From JAPOXR01 sp965214695 (lineage in GTDB: Bacteria; Pseudomonadota; Alphaproteobacteria; Rhodobacterales; Rhodobacteraceae), in assembly GCA_965214695.1 (NCBI GenBank), contig OZ243967.1, forward strand, positions 1,922,001 through 1,986,000: a stretch of DNA of 64,000 nucleotides. The letters run 5' to 3'. Both the position numbers and the translations under genes were made by a program. Below the pieces are notes generated by a model, which made no database searches, had not been told where the DNA came from, and saw only the letters and a list, made by a program, of their open reading frames with translations. Below, piece after piece: positions 17,759-26,329 of the stretch. Numbering within the stretch: position 1 is the stretch's first letter; each line of letters begins with the position of its first letter.

Positions 17759-18202
17759 ATGATCCCCCGCTACGGTGAACCCATCCGCCGGTCCGTCCGC
17801 TACCGCGAACGCCAGGGGGCATATGCGATCATTGTCGAGGGCGACCGGATGTTGCTCACTCACCAGGCCTGGCCCCGGCCGGAATTCCAACTCCCCGGCG
17901 GCGGCATCAATCCCGGCGAATCGCCGCTTGCGGCCCTTCACCGCGAGGCCGCCGAGGAGACCGGCTGGACCATCCGCATCGACCGCCGGCTTGGGGCCTA
18001 TCGCTGGTACGTCTACATTCCGGAACATGATATGTGGGCAAGAAAGACCTGCCGGATCTACCTTGCCCGCCCGATCAGGCAGACCGGCCTGCCGGCGGAG
18101 GAGGGGCACACCGCCATCTGGACAAGCCCCGAACTGGCAGCGACGCTGCTGGCCTCCGATGGTGACCGGCAAATGCTGCGGCGGCATGTTCTCCTCCATT
18201 GA
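17759..18202 (+). CDS. Nudix hydrolase (small, unspecified substrate)
   Basis: A 147-residue Nudix protein with a complete catalytic box, GGGINPGESPLAALHREAAEETGW, giving the G-x5-E-x7-R-E-x2-E-E-x-G pattern. Short flanks on both sides leave no substrate-specific motif that I can assign; it resembles the ADP-ribose/dGTP-type single-domain members. It is read divergently from hslO, with about 80 bp between the two starts, and is followed 51 bp later by a nitrilase-family gene in the same direction. Confidence 0.88.
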   Translation: MIPRYGEPIRRSVRYRERQGAYAIIVEGDRMLLTHQAWPRPEFQLPGGGINPGESPLAALHREAAEETGWTIRIDRRLGAYRWYVYIPEHDMWARKTCRIYLARPIRQTGLPAEEGHTAIWTSPELAATLLASDGDRQMLRRHVLLH

Positions 18203-18253
18203 GCGGGTATTTCCCGGCGCCGGCCAGGCCAGCCTGATGGCGATGGCGCGACC

Positions 18254-19135
18254 ATGATGGTGGCCGGGGCAGGTGATCGGCAGGCGGCGGGGCGGGGCCT
18301 CTGCGTTGCCCTCGCCCAGATGTGTTCAACCACGACCCATGCCGGCAATATCGGCGCGGTTGAGGAACTCGTTACCGCCAGCGGCGAGGCCGAACTGATC
18401 GCATTGCCGGAGGTCTCCGGCCTGATGAACCGCGATGCCGCACAGCTGACGGCGGCGGTGAGCGCCCCGGACCAGGATCCCTTCATCGCCGCCTGCCGGG
18501 AACTGGCGAGGGAGTCGGGCAAATGGATTCACATCGGATCGACGCCGGTCACCGGCCAGGACCGGCTGCGCAATCACTCGGCGCTCATTGACCCCGACGG
18601 CCGGGTTGCCGCCGAATATGACAAGATCCACCTGTTCGACGCCTGGCTGGATGGCAAGCGACCAATCGGTGAATCGAAGCGTTTCGAGCCCGGCGACCAG
18701 GCGGTGCTGGTCGACACCCCCTGGGGCGGCTGGGGAATGAGCATCTGCTACGATCTGCGCTATCCCCGTCTCTACCGGCAATACGGGCTGCGGGCGGCCA
18801 CGATCATTTTCGTGCCGTCGGCCTTCACGGTTCCGACCGGCAAGGCACATTGGGAGGTCCTGCTCCGTGCCCGGGCGATCGAAACCGGATCGTGGGTAAT
18901 TGCCGCCGCCCAGGGCGGGCATCACGATGATGGCCGCCATACCCACGGGCATTCGATGATCGTCAATCCCTGGGGCGAGGTCACGCTGGCCTTCGACGCC
19001 ATTTCGACCGGGGTCAGGCTTGCCTGGCTCGATCTCGACCAGTGTGATGCGGCCCGGGCCCGAATTCCGGCACTGCAGAATGAACGGGAATTCGGATTCA
19101 GGCATGTGACGCAACCGGCGGGAGACCGCGACTGA
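18254..19135 (+). CDS. Carbon-nitrogen hydrolase (Nit/nitrilase superfamily)
   Basis: Predicted amidase of the nitrilase superfamily, close to the Nit branch that repairs deaminated glutathione or cleaves omega-amides. The catalytic triad is visible: Glu53 in ALPEVSG, Lys124 in EYDKIHLFDA and Cys165 in SICYDLRYP. Later motifs FVPSAFTVPTGKAHWEVLLRARAIE and the HGHSMIVNPWG strand are characteristic of the Nit1/Nit2 group. Length (293) is typical. ATG at 18254 is immediately followed by another at 18257. It converges on rsmB with 9 bp between stops. Confidence 0.9.
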   Translation: MMVAGAGDRQAAGRGLCVALAQMCSTTTHAGNIGAVEELVTASGEAELIALPEVSGLMNRDAAQLTAAVSAPDQDPFIAACRELARESGKWIHIGSTPVTGQDRLRNHSALIDPDGRVAAEYDKIHLFDAWLDGKRPIGESKRFEPGDQAVLVDTPWGGWGMSICYDLRYPRLYRQYGLRAATIIFVPSAFTVPTGKAHWEVLLRARAIETGSWVIAAAQGGHHDDGRHTHGHSMIVNPWGEVTLAFDAISTGVRLAWLDLDQCDAARARIPALQNEREFGFRHVTQPAGDRD

Positions 19136-19144
19136 CGGCCCCGA

Positions 19145-20506
19145 TCAGGGCTTGCGGAACACCACCGCATAAAATCCGTCGAGACCACCAGCCTCCGGCC
19201 AGTAATCGGGCCTGGTCCGCACCCCGCCCTCGGCGGTCTGCCAGCCGGGATTGACCCCGAGCGAGGCCGGGTCGGTGGCCACGATCTCGAGTGCAAGTTC
19301 CCTGGCCGCCCGGACCGCCATCTCCTCCCCCTCCGATGGCAGCAGCGAACACACGCAATAGAGGATCCGCCCACCCTTGCGGGTCAGCCTGACCGCCCGC
19401 TCGAGCAGCGCAAGCTGCAGCTGGCCCAGGCTGGCCAGTCTCCCGGCAGCATCGCCGCCCTGCAACGCAACATCGGGATCGCGGCGGATAATGCCGGTGG
19501 AGGAGCAGGGTGCGTCCACCAGGACCGCGTCAAATTCCCTGTCACCACCCCAGCCCCGCGCATCCGCCAGCACCAGCTCGGCCGCAAGACCGGTGCGCCG
19601 AAGATTGTCTCGCATACGCTCGAGGCGCGGCGGGGATTTCTCGATGGCAACCATCCTGGCACCGGCGGCAGCCAGCTGCATCGTCTTGCCGCCCGGGGCC
19701 GCGCACATGTCGAGCACATCCAGCCCATCCACATCACCAAGCATCCGCACCGGAATGGCGGCGGCGGCATCCTGCACCCACCAGCTGCCGTCACCATAGC
19801 CGGGAAGTCCGGATACCTGCGAGCGCCGGTGCAGCCGCAGGCTGCCGGTCGGCAGGACCAGCGCACCAACATCCTCCGCCAGCTTCGGGGCCATCGCCGG
19901 CGATGCCGGCGTGAGGTCAAGTGGCGGCAGCATCTCGTGAACCGCCTCGATCGACCGGACCGCATCCTCGCCATAGGCGTCGATGGCCGGCTGGCGAATC
20001 CAGCCCGGCAACCTGCCGGGCGGTGCCGCCCTCCACAGCCGCTCACCGGCTTCCCCGGCCACCTTGCGCAGGACGGCATTGGCCATGCCCGCCAAATGCG
20101 CGGTTGCCCGGCTACTGCGCATCAGCCTGACCGCCAAATCAACCGCCGGTTCGGCCCGCGCACCAAGCAGGCGAATCTCCACCGTGCCAAGCCGCAGCAC
20201 GTTCATGCCCCGTGGATGTGGCCGCCTGCCAACCAGGCCGTCAATGACGGCATCGGCGCGTCCCATGCCACGCAGGATCGACTCCACCAGGAACCCGATC
20301 CGGTCCCGGTCCAACCTCGACAGCCGGTCATGCCGGGCAAGTGCCGCCGGAACCGTCACCCCCCGGTCAAGAACCGGGGCAAGCACATCGAGCGCCGTTC
20401 TTCGCAGCAGGAGCGGTTTGGCCGCACCGCCCCCACCATCCTGCTGCCGAGAATTCCCCATGCTGCATCCATAGCCCGATTCGCCGTCATGGCTAGGAAA
20501 ATTCAT
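19145..20506 (-). CDS. rsmB: 16S rRNA (cytosine-967-C5) methyltransferase
   Basis: Methylates C967 of 16S rRNA. The 453 residues contain the N-terminal NusB-like helical domain (ALDVLAPVLDRGVTVPAALARH ... DRIGFLVESILRGMGRAD) and a C-terminal Nop2/Sun methyltransferase: DMCAAPGGKTMQLAAAGA for SAM, DAPCSSTGIIRRDPD with one catalytic cysteine, and ILYCVCSLLPSEGE with the second. Start at 20506 is supported by a GGAG site seven bases upstream; an internal ATG at 20461 is an alternative. Confidence 0.93.
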   Translation of the reverse strand: MNFPSHDGESGYGCSMGNSRQQDGGGGAAKPLLLRRTALDVLAPVLDRGVTVPAALARHDRLSRLDRDRIGFLVESILRGMGRADAVIDGLVGRRPHPRGMNVLRLGTVEIRLLGARAEPAVDLAVRLMRSSRATAHLAGMANAVLRKVAGEAGERLWRAAPPGRLPGWIRQPAIDAYGEDAVRSIEAVHEMLPPLDLTPASPAMAPKLAEDVGALVLPTGSLRLHRRSQVSGLPGYGDGSWWVQDAAAAIPVRMLGDVDGLDVLDMCAAPGGKTMQLAAAGARMVAIEKSPPRLERMRDNLRRTGLAAELVLADARGWGGDREFDAVLVDAPCSSTGIIRRDPDVALQGGDAAGRLASLGQLQLALLERAVRLTRKGGRILYCVCSLLPSEGEEMAVRAARELALEIVATDPASLGVNPGWQTAEGGVRTRPDYWPEAGGLDGFYAVVFRKP

Positions 20507-21255
20507 TGTTCACTCCAGGCGGTCGTCTTGACGGTAAGCTGGCATATCCGGGGCGAGTTGGGTCGTCGGCGTACCGGTTTTCTGGCCGCAGCAGGCCATC
20601 CGGAGATGTCAGAACACGGGTCTTGGCATGTTCGGGCACAGTCGCGGCGGACATTACCCACTCCTGTCGTGGTCAGGACCGGGTGAGACAAGACAAGGGT
20701 AACCCCGAGGCTGCGCGCCGATCTGGAGGGCCCCGCTACTCGGCATTGACGCCTTCCACATCGTGATCGCGCGCAAATCCTGGGGAATGGATTCATCAAC
20801 ATGACCCGCACGATGCCGCATCACACCCGAAGCGGCCCTCCCGAAGCCACCTGACGGCGGTCACCAGACAATACTTGAGCCGTCCCCGGGGGAATCAAAT
20901 TGGACTTGGCACCGGTCCGAAAGAGGCCGAATTCCTCTGCTCTCATCCACAGGTTCCGCTTGCGGAATTCTGCTCTCCTCCGTTTGGAGGTACAGCAGAG
21001 TGGGGGCGGGAGCCGCCTCGCCCCATCATTGCTGTGCCAGTTGTGCAGCATGCATCCCGCTCAACCCGAACGAGAATGAAAATTCACCAGACAGGCACGC
21101 GGGAGGTGAGCGGACGCGCCCTGGTCCGGCGGCCATCACCCTCGAAGAACGTGATTGTCGTTTTGCAACCGACAGAACCTGCTGGCAGGAACAGGGCATT
21201 GTCTGCCCTGCAAGGCTGGCATATTGTGACCACATTGGTTACGGAGGCAACGCGG
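20507..21255. other. Non-coding accessory stretch between rsmB and the Phd-type antitoxin
   Basis: About 750 bp without a defensible gene. It contains two near-copies of GAATTC..CTGCTCTC (from 20929 and 20965) and two consecutive hairpins at 20970-21024, recorded separately. The rest may be decayed coding sequence or the regulatory region of the toxin-antitoxin patch. Confidence 0.4.
20970..21024. other. Tandem hairpins, possible structured RNA or terminator
   Basis: CTGCT-ct-CCTCC-gttt-GGAGG-tac-AGCAG (20970-20998) forms a 10-bp interrupted stem with a tetraloop, followed at once by GGGGCG...CGCCCC (21003-21024). No U-run follows on either strand, so a standard intrinsic terminator is not certain. 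A small RNA or a regulatory leader for the antitoxin gene is possible. Confidence 0.3.
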
Positions 21256-21498
21256 GTGCAAACAGTTCAGTTGCGTGAAGCCAAGAGCAGGTTGTCGGCC
21301 CTGGTGGAAGACGCGACGCAAGGAGGCACGGCCATCATCACGCGCCACGGCCGGCCCAGCGCGGTCATTCTCGGGATAGACGAATCGAATCGCCTGCGGA
21401 CAGTTCCATCTCTCGGCCAGCTACTGTGTAGCTCGGGGCTGGAAGACGGAGATTTGCCACCTAGAGACACAAACCCGCCGCGCGATATCACGCTTTGA
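21256..21498 (+). CDS. Phd/YefM-family antitoxin, apparently without adjacent toxin
   Basis: An 80-residue DNA-binding antitoxin. The N-terminal segment VQLREAKSRLSALVEDATQGG and the strand TAIITRHGRPSAVILG are the Phd/YefM fold. The start is a GTG at 21256 with GGAGG eight bases before it; an upstream open frame beginning at 20875 is not family-like. The C-terminal tail after the DNA-binding fold (about residues 45-80, RTVPSLGQLLCSSGLEDGDLP) is the region that normally wraps the toxin. No RelE, Doc or PIN partner follows on the plus strand; the nearest toxin-like gene is the convergent PIN protein, which has its own partner. Confidence 0.78.
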   Translation: MQTVQLREAKSRLSALVEDATQGGTAIITRHGRPSAVILGIDESNRLRTVPSLGQLLCSSGLEDGDLPPRDTNPPRDITL

Positions 21499-21646
21499 GA
21501 GCGTCGTGTATCTGACGGAGCGCGTTCAGTAGTCCATTCACAAACTTACCCAATCGATATGCCTAGTCTTTATCGGTACAGCGGCAAGTCGAACACCGAA
21601 TTACTTCGGTTCTACACCGCTTAGCGGGGTTCTCAGCTTCTTCCAC

Positions 21647-22195
21647 TTACTTGTCCCATCGAAATTGCGGCTTTGGCTCCGTGATTGACATTTCGGCAAG
21701 GAGAAATTCTACGAGCACTCCGTCTAGCCACTTCCTTGTGTAGTGATGCTTAAGCGCGATCCGGGGCCGATGACCCACGTCATCAAGGAGTTCCTCGAGA
21801 GACACGATTCGATCGCGGAAGCCAAGCCGTACTCCGCAGCGTAGGCTAGCTCTGTCCGGACCGCACAGAAGCCATCCGTCTTCCCGACCAAGTGCATGAG
21901 CCCACAGCGATTCTTCACCCCTGTCCAATACGAGTCCCTGAATGCGTACCAACAATTCAGCCCGTTTCCTGTCGTCGACCTGGTGTTCAGTCGCCAGAGA
22001 GGCTCGCAGCTGGCTGATGACAATGGACTGCTCTGGCCGGCGCAACTGAAAGCCCGTCTGCGTTTCGGTCACGCAGTCTTCAACGGTCTCCACGCGATAG
22101 CCACTGGCCAGAGCCCGCCAGGTGCCCGTCCGATGCGCCTCGATGATCGTATTCGTGTCTACGAGCACCGTTCGCTGGTGGATGTTTCCGGTCAC
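21647..22195 (-). CDS. PIN-domain-like toxin partner of the Xre-ImmA protein
   Basis: A 182-residue protein starting with a PIN-like strand VLVDTNTIIEAHRTGTW, where the first acidic residue (Asp13) and Asn fit the metal site of PIN ribonucleases. Further acidic positions lie in VEDCVTETQTG and in EESLWAHALG followed by WLLCGPDRASL, matching the order expected for PIN domains. The GTG start at 22195 overlaps the stop of the upstream Xre-ImmA gene by 4 bp (GTGA), the tight coupling usual in toxin-antitoxin operons. Known analogues are COG2856 (Xre-ImmA) antitoxins with PIN-like toxins; RNA cleavage is an inference. Confidence 0.68.
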   Translation of the reverse strand: MTGNIHQRTVLVDTNTIIEAHRTGTWRALASGYRVETVEDCVTETQTGFQLRRPEQSIVISQLRASLATEHQVDDRKRAELLVRIQGLVLDRGEESLWAHALGREDGWLLCGPDRASLRCGVRLGFRDRIVSLEELLDDVGHRPRIALKHHYTRKWLDGVLVEFLLAEMSITEPKPQFRWDK

Positions 22196-23292
22196 AGATC
22201 AATCGCACAATTCACGCCATGGTCAGCGAACAGTTCCTCCAGTTCCTCAATGGGGACTCCAATCAACTGGGCGGCACGGCGAACCGACAAATGGCCCTTG
22301 TCGATGGCAATCGCCATGACTTCGGCAAATGGTCGCGAAAACAACGGCGGAGGTCTAGAGGTGTTCTCGCCACCGTTGTTCCGCAAAGCGGCGTCGGGGA
22401 TCGTATGCGCTGTTGCCTTCTTCATCTTACGAAGAGCCACCAAGCGCCACCTCAGGGCCGAAGAACTCACATTCAGATCTTTTGCTGTGGCGTTCAGTCG
22501 AGCGATCAGGTCATTCTTGGTCAACTGATCGCAATCGTCGAACGCCTTGAGCACAGTTCTCGGCATCAGCACGGCGGCCGCAAAGTTATTCGCCAGCTGT
22601 TCCACGCGGCATCCTCCAAAATCGCCGGCATTCTCTACGTGGTCGGGCGGCATCGCTTCCCAGGTCAGGATGTGAAACAGCTCATGGGCCAAGTCGAAAT
22701 TGCGCCGACCTGCCGGTTCTCCTCGTGAGATTAGTACCGTGTCGAACTCGGGCAGACGGCAGGCCGCCCCGGAAATGCCTTGGTAAGCGTCCACCAGGAG
22801 GACGAGTATTCCAAGTCGGTCCTCCATCACCTCGGTGAGACGTTTCGCTGGCACGGGGCCAAGTTCGAATTCGTCAACGAAACGCTCGCCAGCGGACATC
22901 GCGTCCTTGAACTTCGAGTGTTTCGTCAGACAGAGGGCTTGGCGCAACAAAGGCCCGGTTCGGCCAGCTTGGGCAGCTAGGCTCCGGTAGGCACCTACCC
23001 AGCGGTTGGCTGTCCGCTCATACTCTCGGAGTTCTGAAGGTGCGACATTCTTCTGCCGCCAAGAAAACAGCACTTCCCCGTCCAGGCGAAAGGGATCCGT
23101 GAAGTACTCGAGAGGGGCATTCAGCCTCTCGACGGCGAGCAAGAGTTCAGTGGCCGTAACGCGCCGCATGCCCGTCTCTATTGCGGAAACGGTCTGCCGA
23201 TCCTTGAAACCGAATAAGCGCGCCAATGCATCCTGAGAAAGCCCGCGTTCCTTTCTCAGCGCTCGAATCCTCGTCCCGATGACCTGACTCAA
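22192..23292 (-). CDS. Xre-family regulator fused to ImmA/IrrE metallopeptidase (COG2856)
   Basis: Predicted antitoxin/regulator of the adjacent PIN gene. An Xre helix-turn-helix occupies about residues 6-57 (IGTRIRALRKERGLSQDALA ... TVSAIETGMRRVT). A zinc-peptidase domain follows with the HExxH motif in FDLAHELFHIL (about residues 203-207) and a downstream E in VEQLANNFAAAVLMP, as in ImmA/IrrE. The start is taken as TTG 23292, behind AAGGGGG, because the promoter and palindrome at 23317-23369 would otherwise sit inside the gene; a TTG at 23337 is also in frame. ImmA-like domains cleave regulators in response to stress, so proteolytic control of the operon is plausible but unproved. Confidence 0.82.
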   Translation of the reverse strand: MSQVIGTRIRALRKERGLSQDALARLFGFKDRQTVSAIETGMRRVTATELLLAVERLNAPLEYFTDPFRLDGEVLFSWRQKNVAPSELREYERTANRWVGAYRSLAAQAGRTGPLLRQALCLTKHSKFKDAMSAGERFVDEFELGPVPAKRLTEVMEDRLGILVLLVDAYQGISGAACRLPEFDTVLISRGEPAGRRNFDLAHELFHILTWEAMPPDHVENAGDFGGCRVEQLANNFAAAVLMPRTVLKAFDDCDQLTKNDLIARLNATAKDLNVSSSALRWRLVALRKMKKATAHTIPDAALRNNGGENTSRPPPLFSRPFAEVMAIAIDKGHLSVRRAAQLIGVPIEELEELFADHGVNCAIDL

Positions 23293-23316
23293 GGTGGCCC
23301 CCTTCGCAAAAGTTGA

Positions 23317-23369
23317 CTTGCATTTTGTATTATGCAAGAAATATATGCGATTGTACCTCTGGATGCAAG
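23317..23369 (-). promoter_or_regulatory. Promoter and operator of the Xre-ImmA/PIN operon
   Basis: On the minus strand, TTGCAT (23368-23363) and TATATT (23345-23340) are separated by exactly 17 bp, a strong sigma-70 promoter. Immediately after the -10 box lies CTTGCAT-N8-ATGCAAG (23317-23323 and 23332-23338), a palindrome over the expected start site, and a third half-site, ATGCAAG, covers the -35 (23363-23369). This arrangement fits autorepression by the Xre domain. Confidence 0.65.
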
Positions 23370-23801
23370 ATCCTAGCGTAGAGAGCCGTCAGTTTGATTT
23401 GTGGGCCGCGGTGTCTGGCTATGGGAGCTTTGCGACATGCGTCTGGCGCAGGTTTCCTTCTGGGCATGGGCACCGCGACGTGCGGCACCGAGCGTCTTGG
23501 GCCGGTATGGGGAATCGCCGCTGGGTGTAGATCTCGCCTTCGGACGCTTGACGAGCCATGCGACGGGGCTTGCAGACCATGCCACTCTCCACGGGTGGGC
23601 AGTCCTGGCACCGGAGCCGCATGATCGCCGCTACCAGAAGGGTGCAGAACGCCGCGCCGGCTCTTGATTGGTGAAGGAGTTGGCTGTGAGGCGGATCCCG
23701 GAGATGTATCGCCCCGTATACATCCCATCATCGCACATGCCGTTGCCTGTCTTGCGGAAATTCACTACATCCGGCGGGCGCCGACCAGCTGGAGAGACTG
23801 C
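23370..23801. other. Intergenic stretch upstream of argG
   Basis: About 430 bp between the divergent Xre-ImmA promoter and argG. Open frames on both strands look coding-like in places (for example plus strand 23401-23667) but match no family I recognise. No arginine-repressor box or riboswitch was seen. Confidence 0.4.
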
Positions 23802-25031
23802 ATGTCCGACCCGCAAAAGATCGTGCTTGCCTATTCGGGCGGGCTGGATACCTCGATCATCCTGAAATGGCTCCAGGTCAGGTACAATGCCGAGGTGGTG
23901 ACCTTTACCGCCGATCTCGGCCAGGGAGAAGAGCTGGAGCCGGTCCGCAAGAAGGCCGAGTTGCTGGGAATCGCCGACATCCGCATCGAGGATCTGCGCG
24001 AGGAATTTGCCCGGGATTACATATTCCCGATGTTCCGGGCCAATACGGTCTATGAAGGCCAGTACCTGCTTGGTACCTCCATCGCCCGCCCGCTCATCGC
24101 CAGGAGGCTGGTCGAGATTGCCCGCGATTGCGGCGCCGACGCCATCGCCCATGGTGCCACCGGCAAGGGCAATGACCAGGTGCGGTTCGAACTCTCGGCC
24201 TATGCGCTGGATCCGGCAATCCGGGTCATCGCGCCCTGGCGCGAATGGGATCTTGAAAGCCGGACCAGCTTGCTCGAATTTGCCGAACAGCACCAGATTC
24301 CGATCGCCAGGGACAAGCGCGGCGAAGCCCCGTTCTCGGTCGATGCCAATCTCCTGCACACCTCGTCGGAAGGCAAGCTGCTCGAGGATCCCGGCATCGC
24401 CGCCCCCGAATATGTCTACCAGCGCACCGTCAGCCCGGAGGAGGCTCCAGATGCCGCCGAATTCGTCGAAATCGGCTTCGAATCCGGGGATGCAGTCTCG
24501 GTCAATGGCGAGGCACTCGGACCGGCCGCCCTGGTTGCCCGGCTGAACCAGCTCGGCGGCGCCCACGGCATCGGCCGGCTCGACCTGGTCGAAAACCGTT
24601 TTGTCGGCATGAAATCCCGGGGAATCTACGAAACGCCGGGAGGCACGATTCTGCTGGAGGCGCATCGCGGCATCGAGCAAATCACCCTGGACCGGGGGGC
24701 AGCGCATCTGAAGGACGAGCTGATGCCCAGATATGCGGAGCTGATCTATAACGGGTTCTGGTTCAGCCCGGAGCGCGAGATGCTGCAGGCCGCCATCGAC
24801 AGGAGCCAGGCGCGGGTAACAGGAACGGTCAGGCTGAAACTCTACAAGGGCAGCGTGTCCACGGTCGGCAGGACATCGCCGCAGTCGCTGTATTCGGCAA
24901 GGCATGTCACCTTCGAGGATGATGCAGGCGCATATGACCAGAAGGACGCCGCCGGTTTCATCAAGCTCAACGCGCTCAGGCTCAGGCTGCTGCACCGGCA
25001 GCGCCGCCCGGGCGACATGACCGGTACGTGA
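23802..25031 (+). CDS. argG: Argininosuccinate synthase
   Basis: ATP-dependent joining of citrulline and aspartate, the penultimate step of arginine synthesis. The 409 residues open with the pyrophosphatase P-loop AYSGGLDTSIILKWL, and include DLGQGEELE, GTSIARPLIARRLVEIA, AHGATGKGNDQVRFEL and RGIYETPGGTILLEAHR, all signature stretches. The open frame reaches back to 23664, but MSDPQKIVL at 23802 with GGAGAG upstream is the proper start. It stands alone, without argH. Confidence 0.96.
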   Translation: MSDPQKIVLAYSGGLDTSIILKWLQVRYNAEVVTFTADLGQGEELEPVRKKAELLGIADIRIEDLREEFARDYIFPMFRANTVYEGQYLLGTSIARPLIARRLVEIARDCGADAIAHGATGKGNDQVRFELSAYALDPAIRVIAPWREWDLESRTSLLEFAEQHQIPIARDKRGEAPFSVDANLLHTSSEGKLLEDPGIAAPEYVYQRTVSPEEAPDAAEFVEIGFESGDAVSVNGEALGPAALVARLNQLGGAHGIGRLDLVENRFVGMKSRGIYETPGGTILLEAHRGIEQITLDRGAAHLKDELMPRYAELIYNGFWFSPEREMLQAAIDRSQARVTGTVRLKLYKGSVSTVGRTSPQSLYSARHVTFEDDAGAYDQKDAAGFIKLNALRLRLLHRQRRPGDMTGT

Positions 25032-25130
25032 CCGGCAGTGCCGGCTTCGGCTGAATTGACAATTGCGTGACCGCCATTGCATGGCGGCGATGCAGCGACG
25101 AGACTCTGATCAGGAAAACCGGAGGCAGCG

Positions 25131-25787
25131 ATGAGACGATCACATTTCAGGAAGCTGGCGGCGACGCTGGCATTTGCCGGCGGAATGCTGGCCACCTCCA
25201 TCCCCGCGGCGCATGCAGCCACCGAATCCGCGATCTTTGCCGGTGGATGTTTCTGGTGCGTGGAATCGGATTTCGATTCCGTTGACGGCGTCGTTGCGAC
25301 GACATCCGGCTATACCGGCGGCCATCTCGAGAACCCGACCTACAAGAAGGTGACCGGCGGCAGGAGCGGCCATTACGAGGCGGTGAAGATCGATTTCGAC
25401 CCGGACCGGGTGACCTTCCGCGAACTGGCCGACAAGTTCTTTCGCAGCGTGGATCCGACCGATGATGGAGGCCAATTCTGCGATCGGGGCGACAGCTACC
25501 GCACGGCCATCTTTGCCATGAACGACCGGCAGCGCCAGGCGGCCAAAGCGGCAAAGGCCGATGCCGGTGCAGCCCTCGGCAAGACCATCGTCACGCCAGT
25601 TGTCGATGCCGGCCATTTCTATCCGGCCGAGGATTATCACCAGGATTACTATCTGGGGACGAAGATCGTCATCACCCGGTTTGGCCTCATCTCGCAGGCC
25701 GATGCCTACAAGCGCTATCGGAAGGCCTGCGGACGTGACAAGAGGGTGAAGATGCTGTGGGGCGACCAGGCAGCCTTTGCCCATTGA
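25131..25787 (+). CDS. msrA: Peptide methionine sulfoxide reductase A, exported form
   Basis: Reduces methionine-S-sulfoxide in oxidised proteins. The 218-residue precursor has an N-terminal signal peptide (charged start, hydrophobic LAATLAFAGGMLATS, cleavage near AHA-A30), so it should act in the periplasm rather than the cytoplasm. The catalytic motif GGCFWC places the nucleophile at Cys40. Other MsrA landmarks are TTSGYTGGH, GHYEAVKIDFDP, DDGGQFCDRGDSYRTAIF and EDYHQDYY. No msrB is adjacent. Recycling cysteines would need a periplasmic thiol donor. Confidence 0.93.
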   Translation: MRRSHFRKLAATLAFAGGMLATSIPAAHAATESAIFAGGCFWCVESDFDSVDGVVATTSGYTGGHLENPTYKKVTGGRSGHYEAVKIDFDPDRVTFRELADKFFRSVDPTDDGGQFCDRGDSYRTAIFAMNDRQRQAAKAAKADAGAALGKTIVTPVVDAGHFYPAEDYHQDYYLGTKIVITRFGLISQADAYKRYRKACGRDKRVKMLWGDQAAFAH

Positions 25788-25896
25788 GCAGCGACGAGCC
25801 TGCCTCCCTGCCTCGATCACATGAGGCTGGTGGCGGTGCCCATGGCAATTCCAGCTTCGGCGTCCTGCCCTGGAAGGGGTCAGGACTCGAGGTCAA

Positions 25897-26181
25897 TCAT
25901 CCGAGGCCGAAATTGTTGGCGATGATGATCCGCACTGCATAGATGCCGAAAAGCAATACCAGCGGCGACAGATCCAGCATGCCGATCGTGGGCGTGAAGC
26001 GGCGAATCCTGGAATAGATCGGATCGAGAAGCCGCTCGAGTTCCTGCCAGATGATGTTGACGAGGCGGTTTCTGCGATCCAGAATCCCGAACCCGACCAG
26101 CCAACTCATGATCACGTGGGCGAACACGATGAACATGAGCAGATCCAGCGCAACAGAGATGATCTGAACAATAGATGCCAT
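25897..26181 (-). CDS. YggT-family small membrane protein
   Basis: A 94-residue inner-membrane protein with two hydrophobic segments (about 4-22 and 66-88) flanking the conserved loop RRNRLVNIIWQELERLLDPIYSRIRRFTP. The motif LDPIYSRIRRFTPTIGMLDLSPLVLL is diagnostic of YggT. Some relatives influence osmotic or potassium homeostasis or septum-proximal membrane organisation, but the precise role is unsettled. Start ATG 26181 is preferred over the open frame to 26241. It converges on msrA. Confidence 0.9.
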   Translation of the reverse strand: MASIVQIISVALDLLMFIVFAHVIMSWLVGFGILDRRNRLVNIIWQELERLLDPIYSRIRRFTPTIGMLDLSPLVLLFGIYAVRIIIANNFGLG

Positions 26182-26329
26182 GGAATGATTCCGCTCCGGC
26201 CAACGTGTATTCGAAGTAGGCGCGGCATCGGCAAAAGGCAAGGGCAGGCCCGGAGACGGGTCCCCTGCCGTCGAATTCTTCCCCCTCGCCTGCCAGTGTC
26301 AATGTCGGCCGTGGTACATCGCCGGTGAT

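Noticed and set aside
20875..21255. N-terminal extension of the antitoxin frame
   Set aside because: The extension is low in family similarity and a GTG with GGAGG marks the proper start at 21256.
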